A DNA stretch of 64,000 nucleotides from Latrodectus hesperus (Eukaryota; Arthropoda; Arachnida; Araneae; Theridiidae). The position numbers and the translations under genes were made by a program. Shown piece after piece: positions 24,748 through 38,639 of the stretch. The stretch covers positions 127,842,349 through 127,906,348 of the forward strand of contig CM075851.1 of assembly GCA_037975125.1 (NCBI GenBank). Direction: 5' to 3'. Numbering within the stretch: position 1 is the first letter of the stretch; each line of letters begins with the position of its first letter. Under the pieces are notes generated by a model. That model was not told the DNA's origin and ran no database searches. It worked only from the letters and a program-made list of their open reading frames with translations.

Positions 24748-25453
24748 TTGCCTTTATTAGAAACCGAAGTTGAAGGGATGGATTTGATAAAGACATCTCC
24801 AAAAGAATTTGCTCGGGAACAAAAAGTGTGTGAAGATTTGAAACCTCTTTTTGAGCAAAATAAAAGACAATCTTCAAAAGATAATAAATATATTACAGTA
24901 AATCAAATCTTGTTTGATAATAAAATGGACAATGATGGAACAATAAGTAGATTATTAGTTGTGCCCAAGAAGTTTCGAAGTGCCCAAGATGTTCGGTTGT
25001 TGCTGCGCCGACCTGCTGAAAGGGAAGTCCAAGAGGGGAACTGTAATATGGAATAATAACTACGAAAAAGCATTCATAGAATTACAGAACACTTTAATAA
25101 AGAAGCCTGTACTTTACAGTCAAGACTTTCAAAAACAATTTATTATTCAATGTGATGCCTCAAACTTAGGAATAGGTGTAGTTTTATCTCAGAGAGATCA
25201 AAATGAAAAGGAACACCCTATTCTGTTTCTCAGTAAAAAATTTTCAAAGTCTGAGAAAAATTATAGCACTATAGAAAAGGAATGTGCAGCAATAGTTTTT
25301 GTTGTTACTAAATTTAAATATTACTTAGATGGTCAATATAGCTTTGTTATTGAAGCTGATCACAACCCTTTAGTTTGGTTAAAACATCATACAGGATCTA
25401 ATCCCAGAATGTTTTTTTATAATAACAATGTGTCTATTTGTAAATTTAGTTAG
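24748..25453 (+). pseudogene. Pol remnant: RNase H domain, RT core deleted
   Basis: The first frame (24748-25056) is the linker before RT. It breaks off at VPKKFRSAQDVRLLLRRPA, and the following frame resumes directly at the connection to RNase H: NNYEKAFIELQNTLIKKPVL, then IQCDASNLGIGVVLSQ, FSKSEKNYSTIEKECAAIVF and VIEADHNPLVWL. The RT palm with its catalytic aspartates is absent, and the integrase is missing after the truncated RNase H. It is a non-coding relic. Confidence 0.82.
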
Positions 25454-25599
25454 TTGTGTAAATTCTGTTGTGTTACATTTTGTGCTATTTTGATATATTT
25501 TTATTTTATATTTAATATTATATAATTCCATATAATTTTGTGCATCAGCCAGAGTCCAATTTATCAGGGCTATCTGTAATACTAAATTTTGCTCTTTGT

Positions 25600-25865
<266 letters not shown>

Positions 25866-25942
25866 TTTTTATTGCAGGTTGATTTCCGTAGAATGAAAAA
25901 AAAGAAAAAACTCGGAGAAAGAAGGAATAATTTAGTCTATAA

Positions 25943-26195
25943 TGTCTCATAGTCAGCACTTGAGATTTGAAGAGCCTCTGATGGGGAGGGTGAGTAAAGA
26001 GACGGTTGGTGCCAGGAGTGGTCTAATGAAGCTGCGTTTTTTTCTTTGTAATATTGATACTTACTCTTTGTACGCTACGTAGGCATGAGAGAGATGTTAG
26101 CGAACCCAGATATGACTCCTTTGTAATTTTGTTTCTTTGTTAATTAAATGTGTTTGTTTTCAAAATTTGTGGAGTCATTATTTTGTTTCATAACA
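25943..26195 (+). repeat. 3' LTR of the Gypsy-type element
   Basis: Same start (TGTCTCATAGTCAGCACTTG) and end (TTTTGTTTCATAACA) as the 5' LTR, with scattered substitutions and a shorter T-run. Confidence 0.88.
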
Positions 26196-26639
26196 ACACA
26201 AAAAGCAATATAAATGCTATCTAGACCTTCAGTTAAATCACTTTAGTTCAAAATTTAAACAAACGACGATAAATGCATTTTAGTATTTTAACTAAAGCAA
26301 AAGAGTATTAGCAAAATATTCAATAAAATACATAACTTTACTCACAGTTTTTTGTTGAAAAAAAAGCGAAAAACCAAAGCAACTAACCATATTTAAAGCA
26401 CTTTCTTCAGATAAAATACAGTTTTATAAAATATGTTCAGTTATGTTTGTAGAAAATTACTTCCATAGCACTTGTAGAAATGTTTTCAATTGTTTTAGAG
26501 GGGAGTAATAATGTAAGTGATATGCCCTATTAGCAGATTTTGCTAAGTATAACACAGGAGAAATAATGAAATAAGAGTTAATAAAATTAATAACGTTGAA
26601 AGAGAAGTGTATCAGTCTTGATATTTTTAAAAATATTGC

Positions 26640-27500
26640 ATTTAAAGAAATGGGAATTAACCGTCAGAAAATAGTTTCTGTAACAACAAACGGTGCACCA
26701 ATGGTAGAGAAAAATACAGGATTTATTCAGTATACTAAGTAAAAAATTTCAGATTGTTTGATTGAATTTCATTGTATAATACATCAGCAAATTTTATGTG
26801 CTAAGCCTGGTTTAAGAGTATTTTCCAGTGTAATATCAGTTGCAATAAAAATAATTTTAAAAAGCAAGAGTTCTTGATAAACGGCAATTTCTACAATTCT
26901 TAAGGAAATTCAATGCCAATATTCAGGGATTACAACAAAATGCGGTGGCTTAGTTTCTTTTAAGCTTCTCAATCGTTTTGTAACGTTATTAGAATAAGTT
27001 GAGCTCTTTTTAATTGAAAAAGACAGTACCTTCGATGAATTATGTAATATGCATTGGTTAAATGATCTAATGCTTTTATGCCACATCACTCAGCATTTAA
27101 ATAAACTAAATCAAAATCTTCAAGGAAATGGACTGACTATTTTAACTATGTTTGAAAATGTTGAAATAATTAAATTGGAACTTAACATATATTTAATAAG
27201 AATTTGGAAATCAAAGTCATAAAATATTTTCCTCGATTACAAAAGCATTTTCAAAACAAAATAATTTTTGCAAACTCGGTTGACATTCAAGAAAATGCAA
27301 TTAAAATATATTTAATGATTATGTAGTAAATAAAACAAGCTTCTCTCTGAAAAGAGATTCAATCAGTTTAAAAATTTTGGAAAATACATTTCACTTTATT
27401 TTATATCCATACAAAACAGAATTTGAGACAATGGAGTTAACAAAATTTATGTGGCTAAGTAACCATATTTTAGAAATGAAATTAGCTGGATTTCGAAGCA
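26640..27500 (+). pseudogene. hAT transposase pseudogene (GTF2IRD2/EPM2AIP1-like subgroup)
   Basis: Conceptual translation with many stops gives VTTNGAPMVEKNTGF, FHCIIHQQILCAKPG, WLNDLMLLCHITQHLNKLNQ and NLQGNGLTILTMFENV. These are the ordered blocks of hAT transposases that gave rise to GTF2IRD2-like genes. The usual catalytic Asp of TTDGAP is Asn here. The C-terminal hATC block is not recognisable. Several stop codons rule out function. Confidence 0.7.
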
Positions 27501-27803
27501 GAGTACTGTGCAGGGCTCGACTTTGCCTAATTGCCAACAGGGGCAAAAAGTTATTTCGAGGCCCCCTTCCACTTCAGAACCATATTTGGTGGAGGTGGCT
27601 TTCTAAGAAAACGATTAATCATTTCATCAGGGATACTCTATTCCATTTATAGTGAGATCGCTCCATTTATATTATTGTAACTTTAATATGGTTAAAATAA
27701 GAAACTACTGAAAATAAATTAATCCCAATAAGTAATCCAATAACAATAAAACAATGCGTACTACATGCAGTACGACCATCAAGAGAAATAACAAATGAAA
27801 AAC

Positions 27804-28661
27804 ATAACTGCCAACCTTGGAGGAAAAAATATGAGTAGATTCTACTGATTTTGAGGGGAAAAAATCAGAAAACATTTTTTGTGACATTTTTACTTGCAAC
27901 AGAATGTTTAAAATGGTAATATTGCAAAAAAACAATTTTACTCTTTAAATTATACATTCTGAGAATGATTTATGTTAAAAATATTTTGCGTTAATCTTAA
28001 ATTTTTAATAAAATATTCATCAACGTTATAAAGGAACTACGAAAAATAAAAGCGTAAAAAAATAAACATCAACGTTCATGTCCCAAGATTTATTTTATAG
28101 GGCAAATTTTACTACACTAGTGCCCTTTATAACAATTAAACTTATAAAATTACATAAAAACATAAATAAGATTACTAAATAAATTTAATTTATTAACAAA
28201 TTTGTTTGACGAAAATATTTACCTAATTAAATTACTAATAACTAGTAATATTCCTCCTAATTGAACATCTTATGTAAATAGGCACCTGGTGTCTGCTCTG
28301 AATGTTAATTACACGATTGCCAACTCGTAGGAATCTTGGCAATTTAGTGGTTACAGCGTCATCCTCCCAGGGCCGAATGGAAACTCAAAGAAACATATTT
28401 TAAAAATTAATAATAATAATATATGTATATATACATATTTATTTATTCATTTATTATCATTATATTATAGCGTGCCATCTGTGGACTATTTAAGCTCCTA
28501 AAACAGCTCAATAGACTTTTTTCCGGCCAAATTTCGGCTGTTTTTAAATTTTTCTCTGAAATTATCAAAAATCAATAGATTTTCCTACATTATTGAGAAA
28601 TCGAGAAATATGATGATAAATCAGGAGTTTCCCGATAAAATCAGTAAAGTTGGCAGCTATG
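27804..28661. mobile_element. Possible hAT-like MITE
   Basis: The left end ATAACTGCCAACCTTGG and the reverse-complemented right end CATAGCTGCCAACTTTACTG form a short inverted pair. Flanks TGAAAAAC and GGAACAAC share 6 of 8 bases, as a decayed 8-bp duplication would. Both subterminal regions contain AATC-TAGATT and AGAAAAT-type words in inverted orientation. About 860 bp, no coding potential. Confidence 0.38.
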
Positions 28662-30124
28662 GAACAACATTTAAGATACCGGTTGCATTCGTCACTAAGC
28701 ATTATCATTAAGTGTTTGGGAAGGGATTCTGATAGATTATTACAGTCTTGCAAATGAAATTAATTAATCAAAAGAATATTTAATATTTTGAGTGACTGAC
28801 AAAATACAACTTGTAATTGATTTGATTAGTTCCGACTTTCTATTTCAATTGATTCGTCTTTCTACTCGATTTGGAGGCTCCTTCTGTTGTGGCGGCCGAG
28901 AGCAAATGCCCCGTACGCTGTTGTCTTTCTCAGGCTCTGGTTGTGTGGAAAACAAAATTTGAAGATTTGATTTTTGAAGTAAACGGAAAATTGTTTGAAA
29001 CTAATGCAGATAATATTGATATCATAGTAAAAATGGAAAACATTATATTAAACGTAAGGGATGTTTTACCTTAATATCAATATAAAAAACTAGTTAATGC
29101 TTTTTCAGTGGTGTTTGAGTCTACATATATTCATTTGAAAATTTTTTTCTTTAATGAACTTTGTAAAATTTTCAAATAAAATAGACTTAACAAGGAATTA
29201 AACACGAATATATATGTATATATATATAAATTAATCACACGAATGTATATATATATAAAGCAGGATTATAAATATCACAGGCAAAAATTGAAAAATACCA
29301 GAATCAGCGCAAAAGCAGCTTCAATAGAATTACTAAAATATCATTAATAATAAAATTTTATAAAATTAATCAAATAAGAAATGGTGAATAATAATCAAAT
29401 ACTAAATGGAGAATAATAAATTGAAAATATGAAATATAATAAAGTAAACAAATGGAAAATGTATTCAATAGATAGTTTAAAAATATCAAAAAAAGTAAAG
29501 TGGAACGAAGTACCAACGTGACCAGCTTCTTCAGAGAGTGTTAACCCCATTGGCACAAAGTATAGCTTTTCTGCATTGGATCCAAACTGAAGTCTTAAAG
29601 AAGTCTATACACCCCAAAGATACCCTAAAAATGTCAAACCAAAATGGAAGAAATAAATATCAAGCTAAAATATAAGCCAAAATATTAAATCCAAACTAGC
29701 CAAAATACACAATTAATTTATAGTAATTAAAATCAAATCCAAAGCCGCAAGAATCTGATTCGTACATTTGGTGTTAGCACACATATGTTAATTGCAAGCA
29801 ATTGATGATCAAAAGAGAATACATGAAAATAGTTAACAATTAAATAACAATTACTTTATTGAATACTAATAAAATAAAACATAGTAAGAAAGAAGAGAAA
29901 ATGGGATAAATAGTTCATGTGACTACCTACATTTGTTATTAGATATGTACAGTTAAGTAGCTCGTAGAACAGTCCATGAAAAGTCTAGGGATGTCTTTGG
30001 AGGTAACTGTCCATAGAAGCACACTTGAAGAATGTTACCCGCTGGCGCCCGGAGGGGCTGAATGAGTACTTAGTTGACTTAGGATGAGAATGATGATTCA
30101 AAAACCACAGACATGGAGTCATTC
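28662..30124. other. Unassigned region
   Basis: A small GC-rich island at about 28880-28950 (it includes GTTGTGGCGGCCGAGAGC) opens a 60-codon plus-strand frame to 29074 (KFEDLIFEVNGKLFETNADN) that resembles a retroelement leader but cannot be assigned. 29.1-30.0 kb is AT-rich with short (TA)n runs. Confidence 0.4.
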
Positions 30125-30356
30125 ATGTTCTCACTGGTGTCTAGACCTTTTGAGATAAGGAGCTGGGTAATCGCCATCACTCTTCCTCTGTGAAACTTAT
30201 CCGTGGGAATGAGGAGGAACACGGTGTAATTGAAGCATTGTTATCTTTGCAGATTTCTAAACCTTTCGATAATAGGAGCTGCATAATGTTCATTACTCTT
30301 CCTCTGCGAAATTTATCCGTGATGCAGTAGGCGAGGAATGACATATCTTTCTGTTG
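30125..30356. repeat. Imperfect tandem duplication, period about 116 bp
   Basis: CCTCTGTGAAACTTATCCGT at 30185 recurs as CCTCTGCGAAATTTATCCGT at 30301, and the surrounding TCTAGACCTTTTGAGATAAG and TCTAAACCTTTCGATAATAG also pair. On the minus strand both copies can read DKF(R/H)RGRVM and LL(L/I)SKGL, but 116 is not a multiple of three, so they are not in one frame. Family unknown. Confidence 0.65.
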
Positions 30357-30425
30357 GGAACTTTTCTTGGAATAAAGATGAGTGGTCATAGGGCATTTCA
30401 GAAGGTTATGGAGAGATTAATCACT

Positions 30426-31790
30426 TCAGTTACAGATGCAAAGGTTGGTTGCAGCTTTTTTAATCTTAAAATAGTACACTGGGAATGGCCCTTGATTTGT
30501 TACTAGGTTGTTGATGAAATGGTTTGATGATAAATGATTTGTTGTGACTTTAGAAAACAGATGAGTGAAACGGCCTTGCTGTTTATTGTCACAGTCTATT
30601 TGCCGTTGAGCCATAATTTTATCTAGCAAAAGGTGGTTAAGATAGAAATGTGATCTTGGTTTGTTGGACCACCGTGGACGGCTATACACGTCAACAACAT
30701 GTCTAATCACAGTCTCAATGAGAGTACTGATGGCACCCAGAAAAATGTCTCTCCATTTTCTGTCAACAATATCCCAAAGTGAAGGAGGCAGTGGCAGATT
30801 CTGTAAATGGTGTCCAATCAAATCCCCATTGTGTTCAATTGGTGAGAGATTTTTCAAGCACGGTGGTCAGGGAAGCAACTGTACACTGTGCAAGGCATGT
30901 TAGCTGATAGAAGCAATGTGTGGTAGGATGTTAACCTGTTGATAAAGGGCATTGAGCACTCCTTGAAGATAGGGGAGTGTCACCAGCAGCAGCACATCAT
31001 TCACGTAATGTTGGGCTGCCATGGTGCTGTGAATAGAACTAGAAGTGACCAGGAATCACATGCAGTGACGCCTCAAAACATGATGCAGCGTTGTCGCGTG
31101 ATGGGGAGTTCCACAATTGCTGCAGGATTAGATCTGTCTCTATGTCAACGCCCCATTAGTACGCTGCCACTGAGAAACAGAAGCATGACTCATCTGAGAA
31201 GACGATCCTGTGCCACTCTGTCATAAATATTCTTTTTAAACAGCGCCATGGGCGTAGGCCACTAACAACCAATCGAAGGTAAATGGCTCAACTTGATATG
31301 GGAGTATCCAGGGTTTCTTGCACATGCTGCAGAATTTCGGTTGACGTGCTTTGCGGGGCCATCACCACCTCCCGTCGGACGCGTCTATCCCCGATTGCTG
31401 ACTTAACTCTGATTTCACCGGCACCCCTCAAACGTTCCACAGTTCCTTGTTCCAACCATCTTTCCCACAACAGGTGCACTGTGGCAGCTTCCAGGTGTCT
31501 GTCATATGCAATTTGCCGTAAGGACCAACCTGCTGTTCTCAGTCCGATCACCATGCAACTTGTAAACTCATCTGTTTGCTGGAACTCCGTCGACGATGGC
31601 CTGGCATTCTCTGCAATTACGGCGCAAATATTTCTCACTCTGACGGTTCCTCACCTTATATCTTATTTTACGTGCGCTGGAGAGCTGCGCATTTCACATC
31701 ATTTGTTTAACTAGGTAAGGTGCGTCTACCCAGAAATTTGCATCATTTTCTAAACACTCCTTCTTGGTGTTGCATTTTCAAAGGCTCAAA
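30426..31790 (-). pseudogene. Tc1-like transposase pseudogene
   Basis: Minus-strand blocks appear in order. First is the N-terminal HTH GLRTAGWSLRQIAYDRHLEA with WERWLEQGTVERLRGAG (31.6-31.3 kb). Next are the first catalytic motif RIVFSDESCFCF (about 31.2 kb) and a GV.ACDSWSLLVLF block (about 31.05 kb). Last is LSPIEHNGDLIGHHLQNLPL, with the final acidic residue, at about 30.84 kb. Stops and shifts separate the blocks. The upstream flank AAATGCAACACCAAGAAGGA near 31775 (read on the minus strand) looks like a Tc1-type terminus. The other end was not found. Confidence 0.82.
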
Positions 31791-33110
31791 TCATCAATTG
31801 TTAATAAGGTTATGAATTCAAATTCATATCCATTCACCTCATGTGTATTATCAATACATATGCAGTAGGAAATAATTTTTTTTATTATTTCTCCTTGTGC
31901 TTCCGTCATAAATATCAGAACAAAATCATTTTCTTTTAAAAATAAATATTGTGTGCAAGTATCTCCCTGGGTTTTATAAAATAAAATTCATGGATTTTCC
32001 GAATTTTGCATTGCGCATTCCCACACATCTAAACTGATCCTATCATTTTCATGCTTCACAAAATTAGAAGACAGACTGAAAGACTTTTCAATAATATGTA
32101 GATTTTTTGTAAGTAAATGAACCCTCTCAAGTTTAGCATCTGATATAGATTTTTTTATTTCCTCTAACATATTATCCAGAGGAATTTTTGCTGCTATGTT
32201 TGAGGCTATATGTTTTCTTTCATCTGCTATTAAAAATAAGTGATCCAAATCATTCTGTTGTCCAATATGTACTCGCTGATATGACACTACACATTTGGCA
32301 TCTGTGTATTCTGTTACTTTTATTCCAGCTGGGCAGTATGTATTTATTTTATCGCTGCCAAGGTGTTTTTAAATGATGTGAACCTTTACTTTTTGGTATA
32401 AAATTTCCTGAACTGTGGCATCTTAAATTATAACATTTTAGCCCATGCATATTAGTGTGATTTTTACCATAAAGAAACAAATTTTGACTTTGTGTTGCTT
32501 TCAATTTCTGTCTTTATGTCAAAAAATCATTAAATGAATTAAACTCTAGCTGAGCAAGATATATATCAATATCGTGAGCCTTTTTAAATGTAATATTATT
32601 TCTCGCTTTTTAAAATTACCATAACATACAAGACATACTTAATTACCTGTTTACGTTTGAGAGATTTTAGAAATATGACATTTATTTTAATGACTTTTAA
32701 GATTTTTTAGATAACAAAATTTGAGATGGCAGTCCCCACAGCTCAATAATCTATCACTTTTTAAATACTCAACTAATCCAATATTATCAAAATGTAATTT
32801 ATTCACATAAAGTTTCAAATTGTATTTATTTGAAAACGTTTTTAAGAAATCAGGGCACATAAAATTATTCTCAGTCTCATTCAGATCTTTTGCATGCTGA
32901 AAAACATTATCAGAACTTTTCCTTTGACACACAATAAAACTTGGATTTTTCAAAAAATCTATAAGTATGGTGTTATTAGGATGAAATTGATACATATGGC
33001 GCTACAAATTGTATTTGTATTTAAAGAATTTTAAATAATCAGGGCAAACAAAATCGCAGCCAACCATATTTCAATTATTTTCACATCAACCATATCATCC
33101 ACAACAGAAT
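31791..33110 (-). pseudogene. Mutator-like (MULE) transposase pseudogene
   Basis: The minus strand carries, in order, a partial C2H2-like finger (LLSCGDCHLKFCYLKNLKSH, 32.75-32.69 kb), a conserved pre-catalytic block (KLERVHLLTKNLHIIEKSFS, about 32.1 kb), ILFYKTQGDTCTQYLFLK, and the first catalytic block CICIDNTHEVNGYEFEFITL (about 31.85 kb). The homology stops abruptly where the Tc1-like sequence begins, so the rest of the DDE domain is missing in this window. Stops (for example after QNSENP) show that it is dead. The MULE assignment rests on the D-x-TH block and gene order. Confidence 0.6.
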
Positions 33111-33447
33111 GATCACATATAACGAAATCAGAATTTTCACTCATAACAATCGGTATTTCCACCCATATCAGAATTAGAATTCTATCACAAAATAAATTCA
33201 GAGTTTTTTTAAATCAAAAACGTCTGGGTAAACAGAAAATTGGCTGTTAAAAGGGCCGCTTTTCTTGATTTTGTGTAGAAGACATGATAAACAAAAATCA
33301 AATTAGCAATCACAACTAGTAATAACCGAATTTGCAAACACACGTTTGTACCTATGGTCTAAATTTAGCGCGAGGTTATTATCTGGGAAACATATGCCTC
33401 TGTAGTAATCATTTGTAGACCTAATGAGCAAATTGAAATGCCTAAAT

Positions 33448-33634
<187 letters not shown>

Positions 33635-34219
33635 ATAAGTAACATAGCTTTTCTATCAGGAGTCACCAAGCCGTCTGGAGTGTACTTGCCTAAGATCAGT
33701 TATCCCCTCTCACAAGTGTCCCAAAAATTTATTGAAAGATCAAAAACACAATACAAAAGTTCTTGCAGAGTAAAAGAGAAAATGGATAAAAATTTCTACA
33801 CTTCTTTGGTATTCCATAGGTGTACATTACTCAGAGAACGATTTTATACAATAAGAAATTAAAATATTTATATATTTTTATTGATATTTATACATTCAGA
33901 GAATCAAGGGAAACACTCACTGAGTTAAATTGTGTTTGCATGACATTACTATTAGAAATTAAAAATGATTTGTTAATTCAGTTTATACTAGCTAGGCTAT
34001 TATATTTAGAAAATACTCTATAATTTGTCAGAATAATGGGACTTTTCACTTAGAATTTGAAGCAAGAAACAGTGGCACCATCTATTGGCGCTAGTGTCGT
34101 GACTGCTTTACAATTAAATGTTTGTTTACAAACACGGTTTGTTTATAAACTGAGTCCATCGTTAGACAGAGATTAACGATAGGGTACACTGTTTTTAATA
34201 CACTAAAATTAATTCTTAA

Positions 34220-35980
34220 CAAGAATCTTAATTCAACAACCAATGGTAATTACGAACAATTTCCAAACAAAATTTCCAAAAAAAATTTTAATAAATGAGT
34301 TTATAAATCAGAACAGCTTGCCAGACACGATCAGGCGCTTTTTCGATGTCAATAAATAATGCCCCTGTTGACTGTTTATTATTGATAGAACCAGAGATAT
34401 TTTACGTTGCCTTCAGCAACTAGTGTGAGATTGACAATTTTTTGGGAAATGAAAATGCTGAGGAATAACTGTTCTTAGTATCATCAATAAGTTGGAGTTT
34501 GCGAAAATACATATTTCTGTTAGCTTCGCAAGCAAAGGTAACAGCAAAATTGGTCTGTAGCTGGAAGGTAAGTGCAGATTTTTCCCAGGCTTTTTAATGG
34601 GCACCACCACTGTTTATTCCAAGCGTCCGGGAAACAAGCTAACGACGCTTAAATGTTAGTTATATAAAAAATGGCAGTGATGGGTAGTTTTCTTAGCATT
34701 TTATTTCCAATACCATCATATTAGAGGCTTTTCTTGGGTTTTAAGCTATATATTTCATCTTCCACTTCCAATGCTTTTTATGGTTCAAAACTCCTAAAAC
34801 TAAGCAGTTACTTTGGTTGTCCAAATTTAGATAGCTATGTACCTGGTTTTCAGTATATATTTGGTGTGTTATGTTATACCCAGATCTTATAACTTAAACT
34901 GAGACACAAGGCTATTTGTAATTCAATTTTTTTCGGAATTTATGTTGCAACTCTGGCGCTGTCTCTTAGTGTATTAAACGACTGTTTATCTGTTTTTATT
35001 TTCCTAACTGTGCTAGCCAGAATGAAACATCTTCTAGATTTAGGTTTCTGAGATAATCACTCCATGTTTTATCGTTGTAGGCTGTAATTTTTTTAATAAC
35101 ATTTTTTAACGAATTAATTTTGCTTTTGATGTCGGAATGACGATAGGTTTGATATTGTTTTCTGGACCTATTTCTTTCTTTGATTAAATAGAGAACTGAT
35201 TTTAGGAGGTTTGTTTTACTTTTTGCTTTGATTATGATACTGCTAGTTTCGAGAGCTTTTTGGATTACTTTAGTAATAAAATTTACACTGGCATCCATCT
35301 AATCTGGGGAAGTTATTGTTATGTATTTTATTTACGGGGATTTGATCATTAATTGATGCTCTAAATTTATTTCAATTAACAGTTACTTTAGTGTACTCTT
35401 CTTTCTCATTGTTTACATTTCCAAAGCATATGACAACAGGATAATGTTCCGAAGGGAGGTCTTCCACTGTGGCAATATCAGCAGGTTGGGGAGCATTCTT
35501 TACTAAAATTACTACAGTAAAGTTCCCATATCTACTGCCATAGTGTGTGGGTTTGTCTGGTTGATACAAGTTTACATTTGTATTACCTATAAGGGCTTTA
35601 ATCTGTTAATCAATATTGTTTTCGTAATTACATCCCCAGTCTCTACGCTTATCATTGAGGTCCCCGGCTAGGATAATGCTTTTGTTTAGCGATAATAGCT
35701 TTACGATGTCATTAGTTAACTGCTGACCACCACATGGGAGGATATATAGGGAGGTGTGATGGCTATGTTATTGTTATTATTTAGGTGAACTTTTATTACT
35801 GATTTTTCTGCTACATTCAGGTCAGGAATTCGGATGGGCTAGTGGGGAATTCTACTTTTAATTAGGACTACTGTTCCTCCTTAAGCTACTATTCTGTCAT
35901 TTCTATATGTATTGTAATTTAGGATTGAGAATTTATTTTTAATTGTTAAATGTGTTTCCTGCAGAAGGATATACACACGT
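34220..35980 (-). pseudogene. Jockey-like LINE pseudogene: endonuclease and N-terminal RT
   Basis: From high to low coordinates the minus strand shows endonuclease blocks VYILLQETHLTIKNKFSI (about 35.95 kb), ILAGDLNDKRRDWG (about 35.65 kb) and PTHYGSRYGNFTVVILV (35.56 kb). A pre-RT linker follows (34996-35298). The RT blocks are VPIKKPGKNLHLPSSYRPIL (34.6 kb) and IDIEKAPDRVWQAVLIYKLI (34.35-34.28 kb). The second-half RT with the FADD box is missing, so this copy is 3'-truncated as well as full of stops. Confidence 0.82.
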
Positions 35981-35984
35981 TTGT

Positions 35985-38211
35985 AGTAGTGCTAAGTAAG
36001 AAAAAATATATTTATACCATGACGCTACGCTTGACACCTGTGTATTAGGGATGAACCAATTAAATTTTTTTTTCAATAGCCTTTTACACAACTGTTAATA
36101 TCTTCAACATATTAAAATAACTGTAATGAATAACGAAAGAATCGGTTGACGCTCATAGCCTCAAAAAATAATGAAAAACTCTGTATTTTTCTGTCGATTT
36201 CCGCTATTGGTCTAAAAATAACAGTTGTGATTTTATTCTGTGTCCGTCTTTTTTATTGGTTCTTTTGGGGGTAATAACGAACTTTCATTGGTGACATTTG
36301 AGCTGGAAAATAGTATTTCGGAAGCCAATTTATATGGGACTGTTTTGGAAAAAAAAATACTTGAATTGTGAGATTCACAAGACAAGTAGTTAAACTTTTT
36401 TTTCTCCCTTTCTATAAAAATTGTAGAAAGCTCCTTCTGGAGAGGAGTTTTTCTCATAAAAACTACTAAATTATATTTAGACGGGGTTTTCGAAATAGTT
36501 TTCGAAGAAAATTTCCTGCAGAAAATATTCCTATTTTTTTTCTTCCCATTCATCAAAGAAAATAAATCTCACGGGTTTCCTACTAATTTGATGAATTTCT
36601 TTTACCCTCTGAAAATATTTTGCTATTAATTGATATGTTTAAAATATTATGATTTGTTAAAATTCAATAACATAAAATAATTAAAAAATTCTTTAAGTTA
36701 AATAGTTTTATTGTTGAAGTAATTCCAAAGCCTCTTCTTCATCTCAGCTTAATTTAAAATTAAAATATGTAATATATACATGTGTATAAGAGAAGAATGT
36801 ACTTAATTATTGAAACAATTATTTTTTAATAACTGTATGCTACCATTATAGTATCTAGCTATAATTGTAGGCATGTTTATTTTTTATTAACTTCTGTCTT
36901 TCTAAATTACCTTAAAGGAAACGATCCTTAATCCTTTAATTTACTATTTAGAGTTTTAAAATTCAAGTAACGATGAATTTTATTAAAATAGTTTTTAAAA
37001 TGTTATTTAACAAATGCAACATTAACTATATACGTTAAATTAGGATTTATAATACTCTGATGAAATTTATCTTTAATGTGTAGTATGTATCTTTTAAAGA
37101 ACAAAAATTATGATTTTGAAAGTTTTGAATTTTTTAAAGAAAACGTGATATTTTTCATAAAAAAAAGGAAAATGCTTTGTACACTTAAATATTTTTTACA
37201 TTAATTTTTTCAATACTTTTCTTCATTTTGATTTAAACACTTATAACTTACATTACTCTATTACCTATCAGTCATTTATTTTTATTAGTCATTTATTTAG
37301 TAATGAGCACCATTGTGGATTACCTAATGTTGTGGTAACTAAAATGATGTAAGGAATTCGTGACATTTATAGTGGATACATTTTTGGAAAAAAAAAAAAC
37401 TTTTTTATGTTTTAACCTTATTTGCATGTGTAAAAGAAGAACACTAGAAAAAACTCTCATAAGCACATTTCGACAGATTTTCATCCAAGTTTAGAAAAAA
37501 AATTCGTGGTTTATTTTAAGTAGGGGACAATATCGATCCTTAAACCTTCCACTTCGAAGATAAATGTGCCATATTTAGACATTAATACTTTTATGAGTAA
37601 AAGTATAAAAAAAAGCCTTTAGTGATAATAAGTAAATTTGTTCAATATAAAAATTTCAATTAATGTGCATACCCTCTTTCACATTACAAATTATAACTAT
37701 AATGACTTTTAGGTTATTTTATTTAAATATTTCTTAAAAATATAGTTGTCATATTTAATTTTCAGAATGTACAACTACGAGAGAAAGAAAGGATTTTTAG
37801 AAGCATGTTAAAATCAATGGGGAGTTGCTATAGTTTCAATTTTATTTTTAATGCAAAAAATTAGTACTCAATATTTATTAGATAGAGTCAAAAGAAAAAA
37901 CTCACTAAAAATATTCTGTTATTGCTATTATATTTGATGTTTACAATTTTCCCTATGAATTTCAAATTTAATCCATACAATATATTTTACTATGACATTT
38001 ATTTGAAAACATATATATTTTAATATAAATGTTATAAGAAAATATAATAAAAATATGAATAATAAATAATATTACAATAAATAAAATTTAAATTATTATA
38101 ACATAAATATTTTATTTTATTAATTAATATATATTTAATATATTAATTAATAAATGTGTATTATATAAATTAATTTAAAAAATTTATATAAAATTATAAA
38201 TTAATAATAAT

Positions 38212-38217
<6 letters not shown>
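35985..38217. other. Unassigned AT-rich region
   Basis: One minus-strand frame (36233-36556) has no recognisable motif. The rest is AT-rich, with extreme A+T near 38.0-38.2 kb. Confidence 0.5.

Positions 38218-38294
<77 letters not shown>
38218..38294. repeat. (TA)n microsatellite
   Basis: About 77 bp of TA, followed by the small palindrome AAATTTCTGTA-TATACA-TACAGAAATTT at about 38295-38322. Confidence 0.97.
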
Positions 38295-38298
<4 letters not shown>

Positions 38299-38639
38299 TT
38301 CTGTATATATACATACAGAAATTTTTTTAAAGAATGAATAAAATCATTACTTTTATGATAATAGTATCTGAATTTCTTTAATTAGGCCTTATTTCTTATG
38401 TGTCTATCATTTTTAAACGCTACAACTTATCTCTATGGAAAATATTTCATTCACAAGGAATATCATATCGAAAAAAGAAAAAAACACACAATTCACTTTT
38501 TTTAAAATAAATAAATTTTTTTTCCATTCCAAATCGATTGTGAGCCGTGAGCTCCGCGTGAACAAAACAGATGCGAAGAATCTCAAAAACAGATTTTCAC
38601 TTGTTAAATCAACATGTGAAATATGGATTTCAAAGTAAC

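Noticed and set aside
36233..36556. 107-codon minus-strand Lys/Ser-rich frame
   Set aside because: No motif, splice context or repeat similarity; within expectation for AT-rich DNA.
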